DNA of 64,000 nt from Pseudomonas plecoglossicida NBRC 103162 = DSM 15088 (GCF_000730665.1 NZ_BBIV01000003.1:1-64000), one strand, 5' to 3'. Counted from the stretch's first letter, positions 37,417 through 48,260 are shown. The notes: a model not told the origin generated them from the letters alone. Translations and numbers: made by a program.

Positions 37417-37788
37417 ATTGGTCTTGGCTGTCCTCCATGGAATTCGGGATGGCGAATGCGGCCGGGTGCGATTACGCAGCGTCTCCATACAATGGGCGGT
37501 TGCTATTTTTAATAAGCGATGGGTTACGAACAAGTATTTGTTTGACAGTTATTTGCCCCTTGGTTGTAGGACTTGTCTATTTTCACAGAGAATTCTCTTT
37601 TTCTCCAAGTGCTGTATTAGGCTGGGCGCTCCGGCGCAATAGTGATTTGTATTCTTTTTGTGAGGCGGTAAGGGGAATTGGCTAAGCCACTTTTCTCGAT
37701 TTCTCTCGCCCTGAAACTTATTAATGCGAATCGTGAGTGTTGTGGTCGGTGTGAACGAGGCTAATGAGAGATTCTCAGGGAGATTTAT

Positions 37789-39612
37789 ATGGCCCGAAAA
37801 AAGAGACAAGTTATATTGCCACCCACCCATGTCGGAGCACAACCTCCACGCATTGCGAGCTCTGCGCCAGGGGGTAGCGTTGCGAATCATGTGGGGCCGA
37901 TTTTGGAAGGTTTCAAGATGTCCGCAGCTGGCGCGATGAAAATCGCTGATGATGCCGCTAGAGTCGTTTATTTGAAAAGTTTGTCTAAACTGGCTGGTCT
38001 ACTTGAACAAGAAGTTTCTGCAGTGCGCAAGGGGCTGGGTAGTGCTCAGCGATCGGACATCGAAAGCTTCCAAAAGGACATCGCTGCTCGGACAGTCTTG
38101 TTAAATCGCAAAACGATTGATTTGGGCAAACAACAGAAGCTAGCTAATAGCTATTATGGCTCATCGCCATTTGGTAAGAGTGCTGGGTATTATGCCGCTG
38201 CCACGTTCCAGAATATTGCTACCGGTCGTATAAAGGTCTCGAATACTCAAGAGGCTTTGAATGCTGCTTATCGCGCAGCATACACGGTGCAATTGCGAGA
38301 AGCCGAAATAAAGATGCTTCACGCGCAGATAGCAGCGCTGCAACAGGCGCTCCACACTGCGCAAGAGCAACTTAGAGTTGAAGCAGAGGCCCAGGCCAGG
38401 GCACGGCAGGAGGCGGAAGCTCAGGCCAGGGCACGGCAGGAAGCTGAAGCCATGGCCAGAGAGCAAGAGCGGGCACTGGCGGAGGCCGAGGCGCAAAAGG
38501 AGCGAGGTCTGTCAGCCGCCCGGGCAGCCAACACGTACAACCTTGAACTCTCGGCGGTCGCTGCGCCGCGTTTTGTAACGGCTTTCAGTGCTACTGGGCA
38601 GCTTGGTGCAGTTAATACACTGGCTCAAGCGATCAGTGCTGCCATCGCTGAACTGAAGAATGCTCAAGGGATACTTGCTGGGCCTTTAGCGGTCGGAATT
38701 GCGGCGTTGTTGTACCCGTCCGAGCTGGGTGACGGAGAGCTACCGAATAATTACCTGCTCAGTACACCGTTAGCCGATCTTGCTGTGGATCTTGACAGTG
38801 AGGCGCAAGCGGCTGCCTTGGCCAGCGGGGTGGTAGACCTGTCGGTAAGGATGGGGAGCCAAAGCGAAGAGGCCAACCGAGAGGAAGTGTTCGTCGCCCG
38901 GACTGATGGCGCGGCTGAGCTCTTGGCGGTCAGGGTGCTGGCGGCAACGTTCAATGCCGAGAACGGTAGTTACTCCGTAACGACCGAGGATATGCCACCC
39001 AGAACACTGCTATGGACGCCTGTCTCCACGTCAGAGAGCAGTTCGACAACGTCGCCGGCCACCCCGCCGTCAGTTACAACACATGTGGGGCCAACCCTTG
39101 AGCCGATAGAAGGGCGGCTGGATTCATTCCCGGAACTTGAGGACACTGGGTTTGATGATTACGTCATCATCTTTCCCGTCGACTCGGGGTTGCCGCCGAT
39201 CTATGTGATGTTCAAGAGTCGACGGTATATGCCGGGGGTGGTCACAGGTAAAGGCGAATTGACAGAGGGTCATCTATTGGTTGAAGGTAACGAAAAAGGG
39301 CGTGGAATTCCAGAAGGGATTGCCAACGAAATGCGAGGGCGGAAATTCAGGGATTTCGGGGCGTTTCGTATCGAATTCTGGATGCTGTTATCCAACAGTC
39401 AGGAGTTTTCTGCGCAATTCGACCATGGTGATATCATGATGATGAGGCGAGGTTTGGCACCCCTGGCGCTACCCAATGAGCGTGTAGGAGGTAGGGTGAA
39501 ATATGAAATTCACCATAAGCAAAGGATTGCCGACGGTGGAGGCGTATACGATATAGATAATATGGTGATCCTATCGCCAAAATTTCATATCAAGTTTCAT
39601 AGGGGTGATTGA
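37789..39612 (+). CDS. S-type pyocin-like bacteriocin, HNH DNase
   Basis: A 607-residue nuclease bacteriocin. The first ~200 residues form the presumed receptor-binding part. Residues about 185-250 are a charged coiled coil with a repeated QARARQEAEA unit. About 290-480 match the S-type pyocin translocation domain, ending VIIFPVDSGLPPIYVMF. The C-terminal ~125 residues are a colicin E9-type HNH DNase. H575, H576, N591, H600 and H604 have exactly the E9 spacing (H102, H103, N118, H127, H131); E573 and R569 match E100 and R96. It should kill related bacteria by degrading DNA. Base composition is visibly more AT-rich than the neighbours, suggesting acquisition. No lysis gene follows. Confidence 0.93.
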   Translation: MARKKRQVILPPTHVGAQPPRIASSAPGGSVANHVGPILEGFKMSAAGAMKIADDAARVVYLKSLSKLAGLLEQEVSAVRKGLGSAQRSDIESFQKDIAARTVLLNRKTIDLGKQQKLANSYYGSSPFGKSAGYYAAATFQNIATGRIKVSNTQEALNAAYRAAYTVQLREAEIKMLHAQIAALQQALHTAQEQLRVEAEAQARARQEAEAQARARQEAEAMAREQERALAEAEAQKERGLSAARAANTYNLELSAVAAPRFVTAFSATGQLGAVNTLAQAISAAIAELKNAQGILAGPLAVGIAALLYPSELGDGELPNNYLLSTPLADLAVDLDSEAQAAALASGVVDLSVRMGSQSEEANREEVFVARTDGAAELLAVRVLAATFNAENGSYSVTTEDMPPRTLLWTPVSTSESSSTTSPATPPSVTTHVGPTLEPIEGRLDSFPELEDTGFDDYVIIFPVDSGLPPIYVMFKSRRYMPGVVTGKGELTEGHLLVEGNEKGRGIPEGIANEMRGRKFRDFGAFRIEFWMLLSNSQEFSAQFDHGDIMMMRRGLAPLALPNERVGGRVKYEIHHKQRIADGGGVYDIDNMVILSPKFHIKFHRGD

Positions 39613-39613
39613 A

Positions 39614-39877
39614 ATGGTGAAAATATCAGATTACACGGAAAGAGCGTTCTTTGAATTTGTAGCGGGTATATATAATGCCGATCCTCGTATTTACCCTAAT
39701 GAGCGTTCGCATACTAAAGCAATTCTTGAGTTCGAGAAAATGGTTGAGCACCCCTTAGGTGCCAGTTTGATTTTTCATCCGACTAGGCATGGGATGAAAG
39801 ATGACCCTGGGGAAATAGTACAGGTAGTGAAAGCGTGGCGGGCTGAGCAAGGTCTTCCGGGCTTCAAAGCTGAGTAG
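39614..39877 (+). CDS. Colicin E9-type immunity protein
   Basis: An 87-residue Im2/Im7/Im8/Im9-family protein that inhibits the upstream DNase by binding beside its active site. VKISDYTERAFFEFV aligns with the start of Im9 (SISDYTEAEFLQLV) and EHPLGASLIFHP with EHPSGSDLIYYP. The ATG at 39614 has AGGGG at 8-nt spacing; an in-frame GTG at 39605 inside the bacteriocin gene is less likely. The gene starts 1 nt after the bacteriocin stop, so synthesis is coupled. The Im9 hot-spot residues D51, Y54 and Y55 appear as S, F and H, and the helix I-II loop is about three residues longer. Confidence 0.92.
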   Translation: MVKISDYTERAFFEFVAGIYNADPRIYPNERSHTKAILEFEKMVEHPLGASLIFHPTRHGMKDDPGEIVQVVKAWRAEQGLPGFKAE

Positions 39878-39914
39878 TCTTCGTCGATTTGCCATCTGCA
39901 TTACCTTCAATGAT

Positions 39915-39950
39915 CGGGGCGGTATCTGTAGCTGTTGTGATACCGCCTCG
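39915..39950. terminator. Hairpin terminator after the immunity gene
   Basis: CGGGGCGGTATC and GATACCGCCTCG pair over 12 bp (one G-T pair) around a 12-nt loop. A T-rich stretch (ATTTTTTGG) follows about 12 nt later. It sits between convergent immunity and gltS genes. Confidence 0.6.
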
Positions 39951-39987
39951 ATGCAAGACATATTTTTTGGAATTCAAACGAGTCCAG

Positions 39988-41166
39988 TCATGGTAAGGGC
40001 ACGACGAAGAAAGGCAATGCCAGATACAACTTGATCACGATCACATTGATGATGTCGATGAAGAACGCGCCCACCATCGGCACCACCAGAAACGCGATCT
40101 GCGAAGGGCCGTAGCGTTGCGTCACCGCTTGCATGTTGGCAATGGCGGTCGGTGTGGCGCCCAGGCCGAAACCACAGTGCCCGGCCGCCAGTACTGCCGC
40201 ATCGTAGTTGCTGCCCATGACCCTGAAGGTCACGAATATCGCGAACAACGCCATCACCAGCGTCTGCACCGCCAGGTCCCACAGCTTCAGCGACATCAGG
40301 GCGATCGCCAGGAACAGTGACAGGCTGACATTGCCCAGCACCGAGACTTCCCGCTCGAACACCTGGTACAGGCCGATCGCTGCAAGCCCGTTGCGCACCA
40401 CGACGCCTACGAACAGGACACAGACGAAGGTCGGCAGTTCGAACGAAGTACCGAGCAACAGGCCGTTGAGCAAGGAGCCGCCCATCAGGCTGATCGCGAT
40501 CAGTGCGAGGGACTCGATCATTGAAAAAGGCGTGATCAGACGTTCCTTGTTCGGCTGTTCGAAGCCTTTGGGCACGCGGGGTGTTTCCTGTTCGAGGCCG
40601 GGTGTCTGCACGCGGCTGATCAGCAGGCGGGCGACGGGTCCGCCAATCAGGCCGCCGAGGACCAGGCCGAATGTCGCGGCAGCCAATGCCAGTTCCGAAG
40701 CGGAGGCAAGCCCGTACTTTTCGCTGAAAGTCGCACCCCAGGCAGCGCCTGTGCCATGACCGCCCGCCAGGGAAATCGAACCTGACAGCAGGCCCATCAA
40801 GGGGTCGAGCCCCAATGCCGTGGCCAGGCCGATGCCCATGGCGTTCTGCACCACCAGCAGGCCGGTGACCGCAAAGAGGAAGATAGCCACGACGCGGCCG
40901 CCCTTCTTCAGGCTGGCCAGGTCGGTATTCAGGCCGATGGTGGCAAAGAAGGCGAGCATCAGCGGGGATTGCAGCGACGTGTCGAACTGCACCTGCACAT
41001 CGAAGCTGCGCAGGGCCAGCAGTATCAAGGCAACCACCAGGCCGCCGGCTACCGGTTCTGGAATGTTGTAGATACGCAGGAAGGTGACGCGGGTGACGAG
41101 GCCGCGCCCAAGTAGAAGGACCAGTGAGGCGGCGACCAGCGTTCCATAGAAATCGAGTTCAAGCAT
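39988..41166 (-). CDS. gltS: Sodium/glutamate symporter GltS
   Basis: A 392-residue secondary transporter with about 10-12 membrane helices. The family segment SISLAGGHGTGAAWG (about residues 130-144) is the glycine-rich re-entrant loop of GltS; a second one is GHCGFGLGATPTAIANMQ near residue 335. It imports glutamate with Na+. It is downstream of and co-oriented with the GcsR-like activator, separated by 92 nt. Confidence 0.95.
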   Translation of the reverse strand: MLELDFYGTLVAASLVLLLGRGLVTRVTFLRIYNIPEPVAGGLVVALILLALRSFDVQVQFDTSLQSPLMLAFFATIGLNTDLASLKKGGRVVAIFLFAVTGLLVVQNAMGIGLATALGLDPLMGLLSGSISLAGGHGTGAAWGATFSEKYGLASASELALAAATFGLVLGGLIGGPVARLLISRVQTPGLEQETPRVPKGFEQPNKERLITPFSMIESLALIAISLMGGSLLNGLLLGTSFELPTFVCVLFVGVVVRNGLAAIGLYQVFEREVSVLGNVSLSLFLAIALMSLKLWDLAVQTLVMALFAIFVTFRVMGSNYDAAVLAAGHCGFGLGATPTAIANMQAVTQRYGPSQIAFLVVPMVGAFFIDIINVIVIKLYLALPFFVVPLP

Positions 41167-41258
41167 CAGGTAACTCTTTGTTATGTCAGCAACGTGAACG
41201 GGGCCTCCATTTTCGTGGCGAAACTGCCTGTATATGTGTAGGTGAAGTCTGAAAAAGC

Positions 41259-42770
<1,512 letters not shown>

Positions 42771-42845
42771 GGGGAGGCGGGTTGTGGCTGGGGAGGGCGT
42801 CAGTATGCCTTGAGTCGGTGATCAGCCCAAGGTGGGCGGCGCCTG

Positions 42846-42890
42846 CATCGCCGGCAAGCCCGCTCCTACAGGAGCCGGCTTGCCGGCGAA
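42846..42890. repeat. Compact REP pair upstream of gcsR
   Basis: Two inverted REP cores (CATCGCCGGCAAGCCCGCTC and GGAGCCGGCTTGCCGGCG) nearly abut, with almost no spacer. They end just before the DUF5064-like gene stop. Confidence 0.85.
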
Positions 42891-42894
42891 GGAT

Positions 42895-43263
42895 TCACTC
42901 GAAGTGTTCAGGCTTGACCGCGTCGCCCGATTTCATGTCCAGTTTCTGGCGGATGTCTTCGAACATCGCGTCGTAGAGCTTATGCGGCGAACCGAGGTTC
43001 TCAAATTTCTTGGGTGGAGCGAGATAGGACTGGGCCTTGCGGCTCAGCACCATCAGAAAACTGGGCAATACCTCTTCCTTGGACAGGAAGAACTTCTCGT
43101 CCACCGACTTGCCCTCGATGCTGCCATGCATGTGGAACTGGATGCCCCTGCCTTCCTTGGGATCCGAAGATGCCTCGTAATTGATGTTCAGGTCGTAACT
43201 GTGGTCAGCCGAGTTAAGCGCGGCACGCTGGATATGTACATGACCTGGCTCATACGTCGCCAT
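42895..43263 (-). CDS. DUF5064-like conserved protein
   Basis: A 122-residue soluble protein of unknown function, starting MATYEPGHVHIQRAALN. I assign it to the DUF5064 type from memory of pseudomonad proteins. It has no signal peptide or membrane segment. It lies 55 nt after arcC in the same direction and may be read through from the ADI operon. The ATG at 43263 has an AGGAG nearby; the upstream extension is rejected. Confidence 0.7.
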   Translation of the reverse strand: MATYEPGHVHIQRAALNSADHSYDLNINYEASSDPKEGRGIQFHMHGSIEGKSVDEKFFLSKEEVLPSFLMVLSRKAQSYLAPPKKFENLGSPHKLYDAMFEDIRQKLDMKSGDAVKPEHFE

Positions 43264-43318
43264 GGCAGGCTCCTCTGGATAGTGAAAATGGCGGGCTCTG
43301 GTAGCCCGCCAACTGCAT

Positions 43319-44257
43319 TCAACGGTAGCTGATTCCTGGCTTGGCAATGCTGACACGTGTGCCACCGGTGCCTTGAACGATCTTCTCGATGTTCTCCAGC
43401 GAACCAATCACCGCAACCCTACCGGTCAAGCGGGCAAACTCGCAAGCGGCCTGGACTTTTGGCCCCATGGACCCCGCCGCAAAGCCCAGGCGCTCCAGTT
43501 CGTCGGGGTGCGCTTCGGCGATCGCTTTCTGGGTAGGCTTGCCGTAATCGATATACGCGGCATCGACGTCGGTGGCGATCACCAGCAGGTCGGCGCGCAG
43601 CTCGCGGGCGAGCAGTGCCGAGCACAGGTCCTTGTCGATGACCGCTTCGATGCCCTTGAGCGTGCGCTTGGTCTTGTCAGGATCGTACATGGTCGGGATG
43701 CCGCCGCCGCCCGCGCAGATCACCACGGTGCCGCGTTCCAGCAGCCAGGTGATCGGCTTGATCTCGAAGATGCGGATCGGCTTGGGGCTGGCCACGACAC
43801 GACGGTACTTGTCGCCATCGGGCTTGACCTTCCAACCCTTCTCATCGGCCAGGCGCAGCGCCTCGTCCTTTTCGTAGACCGGCCCGATGAACTTGGTAGG
43901 GTCCTTGAAGGCGGGGTCGTTGGGGTCGACCTCGACCTGGGTGAGCAGCGAGGCGAACGGCACTTCGAAAGGCAGCAGGTTGCCCAGTTCCTGTTCGATC
44001 ATGTAGCCGATCATGCCCTCGGTCTCGGCGCCGAGCACGTCCAGCGGATAGGCTTCGTCAGGTTTGTAGGAGAGCCCCTGAAGGGCAAGCAGGCCAACTT
44101 GCGGGCCGTTGCCGTGGGCGATGACCAGTTCGTTGCCGGGGTGAACCCTGGCGATCTGCTCGGCGGCAGTGCGGATATTGGCGCGCTGATTGTCAGCGGT
44201 CATGGGCTCGCCGCGGCGCAGCAGGGCGTTGCCGCCCAATGCAACAACGATACGCAT
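43319..44257 (-). CDS. arcC: Carbamate kinase
   Basis: A 312-residue kinase making ATP from carbamoyl phosphate, the energy-yielding last step of the arginine deiminase pathway. The start [16 protein letters not shown] and [13 protein letters not shown] are family motifs; the ATP-site region [11 protein letters not shown] is near residue 210. It follows arcB after 134 nt containing unusual heptamer arrays. Confidence 0.95.
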   Translation of the reverse strand: MRIVVALGGNALLRRGEPMTADNQRANIRTAAEQIARVHPGNELVIAHGNGPQVGLLALQGLSYKPDEAYPLDVLGAETEGMIGYMIEQELGNLLPFEVPFASLLTQVEVDPNDPAFKDPTKFIGPVYEKDEALRLADEKGWKVKPDGDKYRRVVASPKPIRIFEIKPITWLLERGTVVICAGGGGIPTMYDPDKTKRTLKGIEAVIDKDLCSALLARELRADLLVIATDVDAAYIDYGKPTQKAIAEAHPDELERLGFAAGSMGPKVQAACEFARLTGRVAVIGSLENIEKIVQGTGGTRVSIAKPGISYR

Positions 44258-44280
44258 GGGGAATGTCCTTTGTGGGGCAG

Positions 44281-44315
44281 CTTCAAGCTTCAAGCTTCAA
44301 GCTTCAAGCTTCAAG
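44281..44315. repeat. Five tandem CTTCAAG heptamers
   Basis: The 7-bp unit CTTCAAG is repeated five times without interruption, beginning 23 nt upstream of arcC. It is nearly the inverse of the array at 44347-44381. Confidence 0.95.
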
Positions 44316-44346
44316 AAGAAGCGGATCCGAGTAATGAGCCGCCTTT

Positions 44347-44381
44347 CTTGTGGCTTGTAGCTTGTAGCTTGTAGCTTGTAG
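44347..44381. repeat. Five tandem CTTGTAG heptamers
   Basis: CTTGTGG followed by four perfect CTTGTAG units. Its complement reads CTACAAG, one base different from CTTCAAG, so the two arrays could fold into a hairpin with one mismatch per heptamer around a 31-nt loop. It starts about 10 nt downstream of arcB. Confidence 0.95.
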
Positions 44382-44391
44382 CTACTGGTTG

Positions 44392-45402
44392 TCAGAGATC
44401 GGCCAGGGTCGAGACCAGGATCGCCTTGATGGTGTGCATGCGGTTTTCCGCCTGCTCGAAGGCGATGCACGCTGGCGACTCGAACACGTCGTCGGTCACT
44501 TCGATGCCATTGGCCATTTCCGGGTACTGTTCGGCGATCTGCTTGCCGACCTTGGTTTCGGAGTTGTGGAACGCCGGCAGGCAGTGCATGAACTTGGAGC
44601 GTGGGTTGCCGGTGGCTTTCATCAGTTCCTTGTTCACCTGGTAAGGCTTGAGCAGCTTGATGCGCTCGCCCCAGGCTTCGATCGGCTCGCCCATCGACAC
44701 CCAGACGTCGGTGTGCACGAAGTCCACGCCCTTGACCGCCGCTTTCGGGTCTTCGGTCAGGGTGATGCGTGCGCCGCTTTCTTCCGCATACTTCTTGCAG
44801 CGCTCGACCAGGTCGTCATGCGGCCACAGGGCTTTCGGCGCGGCGATGCGCACGTCCATGCCGAGCTTGGCACCGATCAGCAGCAGCGAGTTGCCCATGT
44901 TGTTGCGGGCATCGCCCAGGTAGGCGTAGCTGATGTCGTGCAGCGGCTTGTCGCTGTGCTCGCGCATGGTCAGCACGTCGGCGATCATCTGGGTCGGGTG
45001 GTATTCGTCGGTCAGGCCGTTGAACACCGGGACGCCGGCGAACTTGGCCAGCTCTTCGACGATTTCCTGCTTGAAGCCACGGTATTCGATCGCATCGTAC
45101 ATGCGCCCCAGTACGCGGGCGGTGTCCTTCATGCTTTCCTTGTGGCCGATCTGCGAGGAGTTCGGGTCGATGTAGGTGACGTTGGCACCCTGGTCATAGG
45201 CGGCGACTTCGAAGGCGCAACGGGTGCGGGTCGAGGTCTTCTCGAAGATCAGGGCGATGTTGTTGCCCTTCAGGTGCTGCTGCTCGGTGCCAGTGTACTT
45301 GGCGCGCTTGAGGTCGCGGGACAGGTCCAGCAGGTAGCGCAGTTCGCGGCTGGTGTGGTGTTCGAGGCTGAGCAGGTTGCGGTTGTGAATGTTGAACGCC
45401 AT
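44392..45402 (-). CDS. arcB: Catabolic ornithine carbamoyltransferase
   Basis: A 336-residue carbamoyltransferase. It phosphorolyses citrulline to ornithine and carbamoyl phosphate in the ADI pathway. The carbamoyl-phosphate site STRTRCAFE (about residues 57-65) and the HCLP motif (FMHCLPAF) are intact. Length and N-terminus [16 protein letters not shown] match the catabolic rather than anabolic enzyme. 69 nt after arcA. Confidence 0.96.
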   Translation of the reverse strand: MAFNIHNRNLLSLEHHTSRELRYLLDLSRDLKRAKYTGTEQQHLKGNNIALIFEKTSTRTRCAFEVAAYDQGANVTYIDPNSSQIGHKESMKDTARVLGRMYDAIEYRGFKQEIVEELAKFAGVPVFNGLTDEYHPTQMIADVLTMREHSDKPLHDISYAYLGDARNNMGNSLLLIGAKLGMDVRIAAPKALWPHDDLVERCKKYAEESGARITLTEDPKAAVKGVDFVHTDVWVSMGEPIEAWGERIKLLKPYQVNKELMKATGNPRSKFMHCLPAFHNSETKVGKQIAEQYPEMANGIEVTDDVFESPACIAFEQAENRMHTIKAILVSTLADL

Positions 45403-45471
45403 GACAGTTCTCCTTGAATTCGGTGGGCAGCCCGGCCGCCGCTTTGTGGGCGCGGCCGGGTGTAATGGGCG

Positions 45472-46725
45472 TTAGTAGTCGATTGGGTCGCGGACGATCG
45501 GGCAGGTCATGCAGTGGCCGCCGCCACGGCCCCGGCCCAGTTCACCGGCGCTGATGGTGATGACCTCGATCCCGGCCTTGCGCAGCAGGGTATTGGTGTA
45601 GGTGTTGCGGTCGTAGCCGATGACCACGCCGGGCTCGATCGCCACCACGTTGTTGCCGTCATCCCACTGTTCACGCTCGGCGGCGAAGCTGTTGCCGCCG
45701 GTCTCGACAACCCGCAGCTTGACGCCAAGTTGTTCGCCGACCACCTCGATGAACGATTTGTTGATACGGCGAACATCCATGCCGTAAGGCTTTTTCTCGT
45801 CCGGACGGATGATGAACGGCACGATCTCGTTGACCACTTCCGGGAAGACTGTGACCAGGTCGCGGTCGCAGAAGCTGAACACGGTGTCCAGGTGCATGGC
45901 GGCACGGGATTTCGGCAGGCCGGCAACGATGACTTCGGTGGCCGCGCCTTTCTCGAACAGGTTGCGCGCCAGTTGGCCGATCGCTTGACGCGAGGTCCGC
46001 TCGCCCATGCCGATCAGGACGATGCCCTTGCCGATCGGCATGACATCGCCACCTTCGAGGGTGGACGAGCCATGCTCTTTGTCCGGGTCGCCGTACCAGA
46101 CTTCGAACTCGGCGTTGGTGAATTCCTTGTGGAATTTATAGATGGCGGTGGTCAGCAGGGTTTCCTGGCGTCGCGCCGGCCAGTACATCGGGTTCAGCGT
46201 CACGCCACCGTAGATCCAGCAGGTGGTGTCGCGGGTGAACTGGGTGTTGGGCAAAGGTGGCAGGATGAAGCTGGAGTGGCCCAGATAGTCGTTGTACATC
46301 TTGACCACATCGGCGCCTTCGCTCTGTGGCAGGTCCTGGCCTGCCACGCCACCGATCAGGAACTCGGCCAGGTGACGCGGATCCTGGCCTTCAAGCCAGC
46401 TGCGCACTTCGTTTTTCAGGCCTACGCCGACGGTGTCATCGGTGAGCTTGCGGTCAAGGATCCACTTGAGTGCATTCTTGTCCTGCACGATGTCGGTCAG
46501 CAGGTTGTGCATTTCCAGCACGTCGACGCCGCGTTCGCGCATCTTGGTGACGAAGTCGAAGTGGTCACGCTTGGCCTGGTCGACCCAGATCACGTCATCG
46601 AACAGCAATTCGTCGCAGTTGCTCGGCGTCAGGCGCTTGTGCGCCAGTCCCGGCGAGCAAACCATCACCTTGCGCAGCTTCCCTGCTTCGGAGTGGACAC
46701 CGTACTTCTGTTTTTCAGTGGACAT
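45472..46725 (-). CDS. arcA: Arginine deiminase
   Basis: A 417-residue enzyme hydrolysing arginine to citrulline and ammonia. The catalytic cysteine is C405 in [14 protein letters not shown], near the C-terminus. [14 protein letters not shown] opens the guanidino-modifying fold. It is 33 nt downstream of arcD in the anaerobic arcDABC operon. Confidence 0.97.
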   Translation of the reverse strand: MSTEKQKYGVHSEAGKLRKVMVCSPGLAHKRLTPSNCDELLFDDVIWVDQAKRDHFDFVTKMRERGVDVLEMHNLLTDIVQDKNALKWILDRKLTDDTVGVGLKNEVRSWLEGQDPRHLAEFLIGGVAGQDLPQSEGADVVKMYNDYLGHSSFILPPLPNTQFTRDTTCWIYGGVTLNPMYWPARRQETLLTTAIYKFHKEFTNAEFEVWYGDPDKEHGSSTLEGGDVMPIGKGIVLIGMGERTSRQAIGQLARNLFEKGAATEVIVAGLPKSRAAMHLDTVFSFCDRDLVTVFPEVVNEIVPFIIRPDEKKPYGMDVRRINKSFIEVVGEQLGVKLRVVETGGNSFAAEREQWDDGNNVVAIEPGVVIGYDRNTYTNTLLRKAGIEVITISAGELGRGRGGGHCMTCPIVRDPIDY

Positions 46726-46758
46726 TGTTCAATCCTCCATTTAGTGCGAAGACGTGGG

Positions 46759-48186
46759 TCAAAGAGTCAGGAAGCCGTCGTATAGGCCATAGGCCGCCAC
46801 CAGGGCGCCGATGACAACGGCTGCGAAGAGCAGTTTTTCCACGTTGGTGAAGATCGGTTGGCCAATTTCATGCTTGGCCTTGGCGAACAGGATCACGCCC
46901 GGGGCATACAGCAGGGCGGACAGCAGCAGGTATTTCATGCCGCCGGCGTACAGCAGCCAGATGGCGTAGATCAACGCGATGGCGCCGATGAGCAAGTCCT
47001 TGGTGCGTTCGCCCGCAGCCTGCTCGTAGGTTTCGCCGCGCATGGCCAGCAGGAACGCATAGGCCGCCGACCACAGGTAAGGCACCAGGATCATCGAGGT
47101 GGCGAGGTAGATCAGCGACAGGTAGGTACTGCTGGAGAACAAGGTGATGACCAGGAAGATCTGCACCATGGCGTTGGTCAGCCACAGGGCGTTGGCCGGC
47201 ACATGGTTGGCGTTCTCGCGGCGCAGGAACTCCGGCATGGTGTGGTCTTTGGCGGCGGCGAACATGATCTCGGCACACAGCAGTACCCACGACAGCAGGG
47301 CACCGAGCAGCGAGATGATCAGGCCGACGCTGATCAGCACCGCACCCCAGTGGCCGACCACGTGCTCGAGCACGGCAGCCATGGATGGGTTCTGCAGCTT
47401 GGCCAGCTCTGGTTGAGTCATCACGCCCAGCGACAGCACGTTGACCAGTACCAGGAACAGCAGCACGGTGATGAAGCCGATGACGGTGGCCTTACCCACG
47501 TCAGAGCGTTTTTCCGCCCGTGACGAGAAGATGCTGGCGCCTTCGATACCGATGAACACCCAGACGGTGACCAGCATCATGTTGCGCACCTGGTTCATCA
47601 CGCTGCCCAGTTCCGGTGTACCGGTGCCCCAGATGTCAGCCGTGAAGATGTCGAGCCTGAAGGCGAACAGACAGATCAGCGCGAACAGCACCAGCGGCAC
47701 GATCTTGGCCACCGTGGTGACCAGGTTGATGAACGCTGCTTCCTTGATGCCGCGCAGCACCAGGAAGTGCACTGCCCAGAGCAGGACCGAGGCGCCGATG
47801 ATGGCCGCCGGGGTGTTGCCCTCGCCGAAGATCGGGAAGAAGTAGCCGAGAGTACTGAACAACAGCACGAAGTAGCCGACGTTGCCCAGCCAGGCACTGA
47901 TCCAGTAACCCCAGGCCGAAGAAAAGCCCATGTAGTCACCGAACCCGGCCTTGGCGTAGGCATATACCCCGCCGTCCAGGTCAGGCTTTCGGTTGGCCAG
48001 GGTCTGGAACACGAATGCCAGCATCAGCATGCCGACGGCCGTGATGCCCCAGCCTATCAGCACGGCACCGACACCGGCGCTTGCTGCCATGTTTTGCGGC
48101 AGCGAGAAGATCCCGCCACCAATCATCGAGCCGACGACAAGTGCAACTAGCGCGCCGAGTTTTAGTTTTGCGGACGAATCAGACAT
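46759..48186 (-). CDS. arcD: Arginine/ornithine antiporter ArcD
   Basis: A 475-residue APC-family transporter with about 12 membrane helices. The glycine-rich helix 1 motif GSMIGGGIFSLPQNMAA is near residues 19-35. It exchanges extracellular arginine for ornithine without net energy cost. It leads the arcDABC operon, with an ANR box centred about 67 nt upstream of the ATG and an AGGAG ribosome site 7 nt away. A close paralogue is divergently encoded at 48616. Confidence 0.96.
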   Translation of the reverse strand: MSDSSAKLKLGALVALVVGSMIGGGIFSLPQNMAASAGVGAVLIGWGITAVGMLMLAFVFQTLANRKPDLDGGVYAYAKAGFGDYMGFSSAWGYWISAWLGNVGYFVLLFSTLGYFFPIFGEGNTPAAIIGASVLLWAVHFLVLRGIKEAAFINLVTTVAKIVPLVLFALICLFAFRLDIFTADIWGTGTPELGSVMNQVRNMMLVTVWVFIGIEGASIFSSRAEKRSDVGKATVIGFITVLLFLVLVNVLSLGVMTQPELAKLQNPSMAAVLEHVVGHWGAVLISVGLIISLLGALLSWVLLCAEIMFAAAKDHTMPEFLRRENANHVPANALWLTNAMVQIFLVITLFSSSTYLSLIYLATSMILVPYLWSAAYAFLLAMRGETYEQAAGERTKDLLIGAIALIYAIWLLYAGGMKYLLLSALLYAPGVILFAKAKHEIGQPIFTNVEKLLFAAVVIGALVAAYGLYDGFLTL

Positions 48187-48218
48187 TTAACAACTCCTGC
48201 CAGGAGAAAGTTGACGAC

Positions 48219-48224
48219 AGAATA
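48219..48224 (-). promoter_or_regulatory. -10 element of the arc operon
   Basis: TATTCT on the minus strand lies about 30 nt from the centre of the ANR box, consistent with a class II ANR promoter with the box at about -41.5. Confidence 0.45.
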
Positions 48225-48246
48225 AATCCGACGCCGAGGCCATGCC

Positions 48247-48260
48247 CTGACCTAGATCAG
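48247..48260 (-). promoter_or_regulatory. ANR/FNR box upstream of arcD
   Basis: CTGAC-CTAG-ATCAG matches the ANR/FNR consensus TTGAT-N4-ATCAA with the core TGA/TCA intact in both halves. Position fits oxygen-limited activation of arcDABC, established for P. aeruginosa. Confidence 0.75.

Larger units (their letters stand above)
37156..37788. other. Regulatory intergenic region gcvH / bacteriocin
   Basis: This 633-nt, visibly AT-richer gap separates gcvH (minus) from the bacteriocin gene (plus). The gcvH-proximal 260 nt carry a sigma-54 promoter, an IHF match and three 18-bp operator-like sites, listed separately. The distal part (about 37440-37788) has no recognisable ORF family; I looked for the PrtN P-box repeats typical of pyocin promoters and for a LexA box and found no convincing match. 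AGGGAG at 37777-37782 is the ribosome site for the bacteriocin. Confidence 0.6.

Noticed and set aside
37437..37685. 82-residue plus-strand frame with a hydrophobic segment, upstream of the bacteriocin
   Set aside because: No ribosome site, no family similarity and AT-rich intergenic context; could not be told from chance.
37640..37788. PrtN P-box repeats or LexA site for the bacteriocin
   Set aside because: I looked for ATTG-n2-3-GT repeats and CTGT-N8-ACAG-like palindromes and found no convincing copies.
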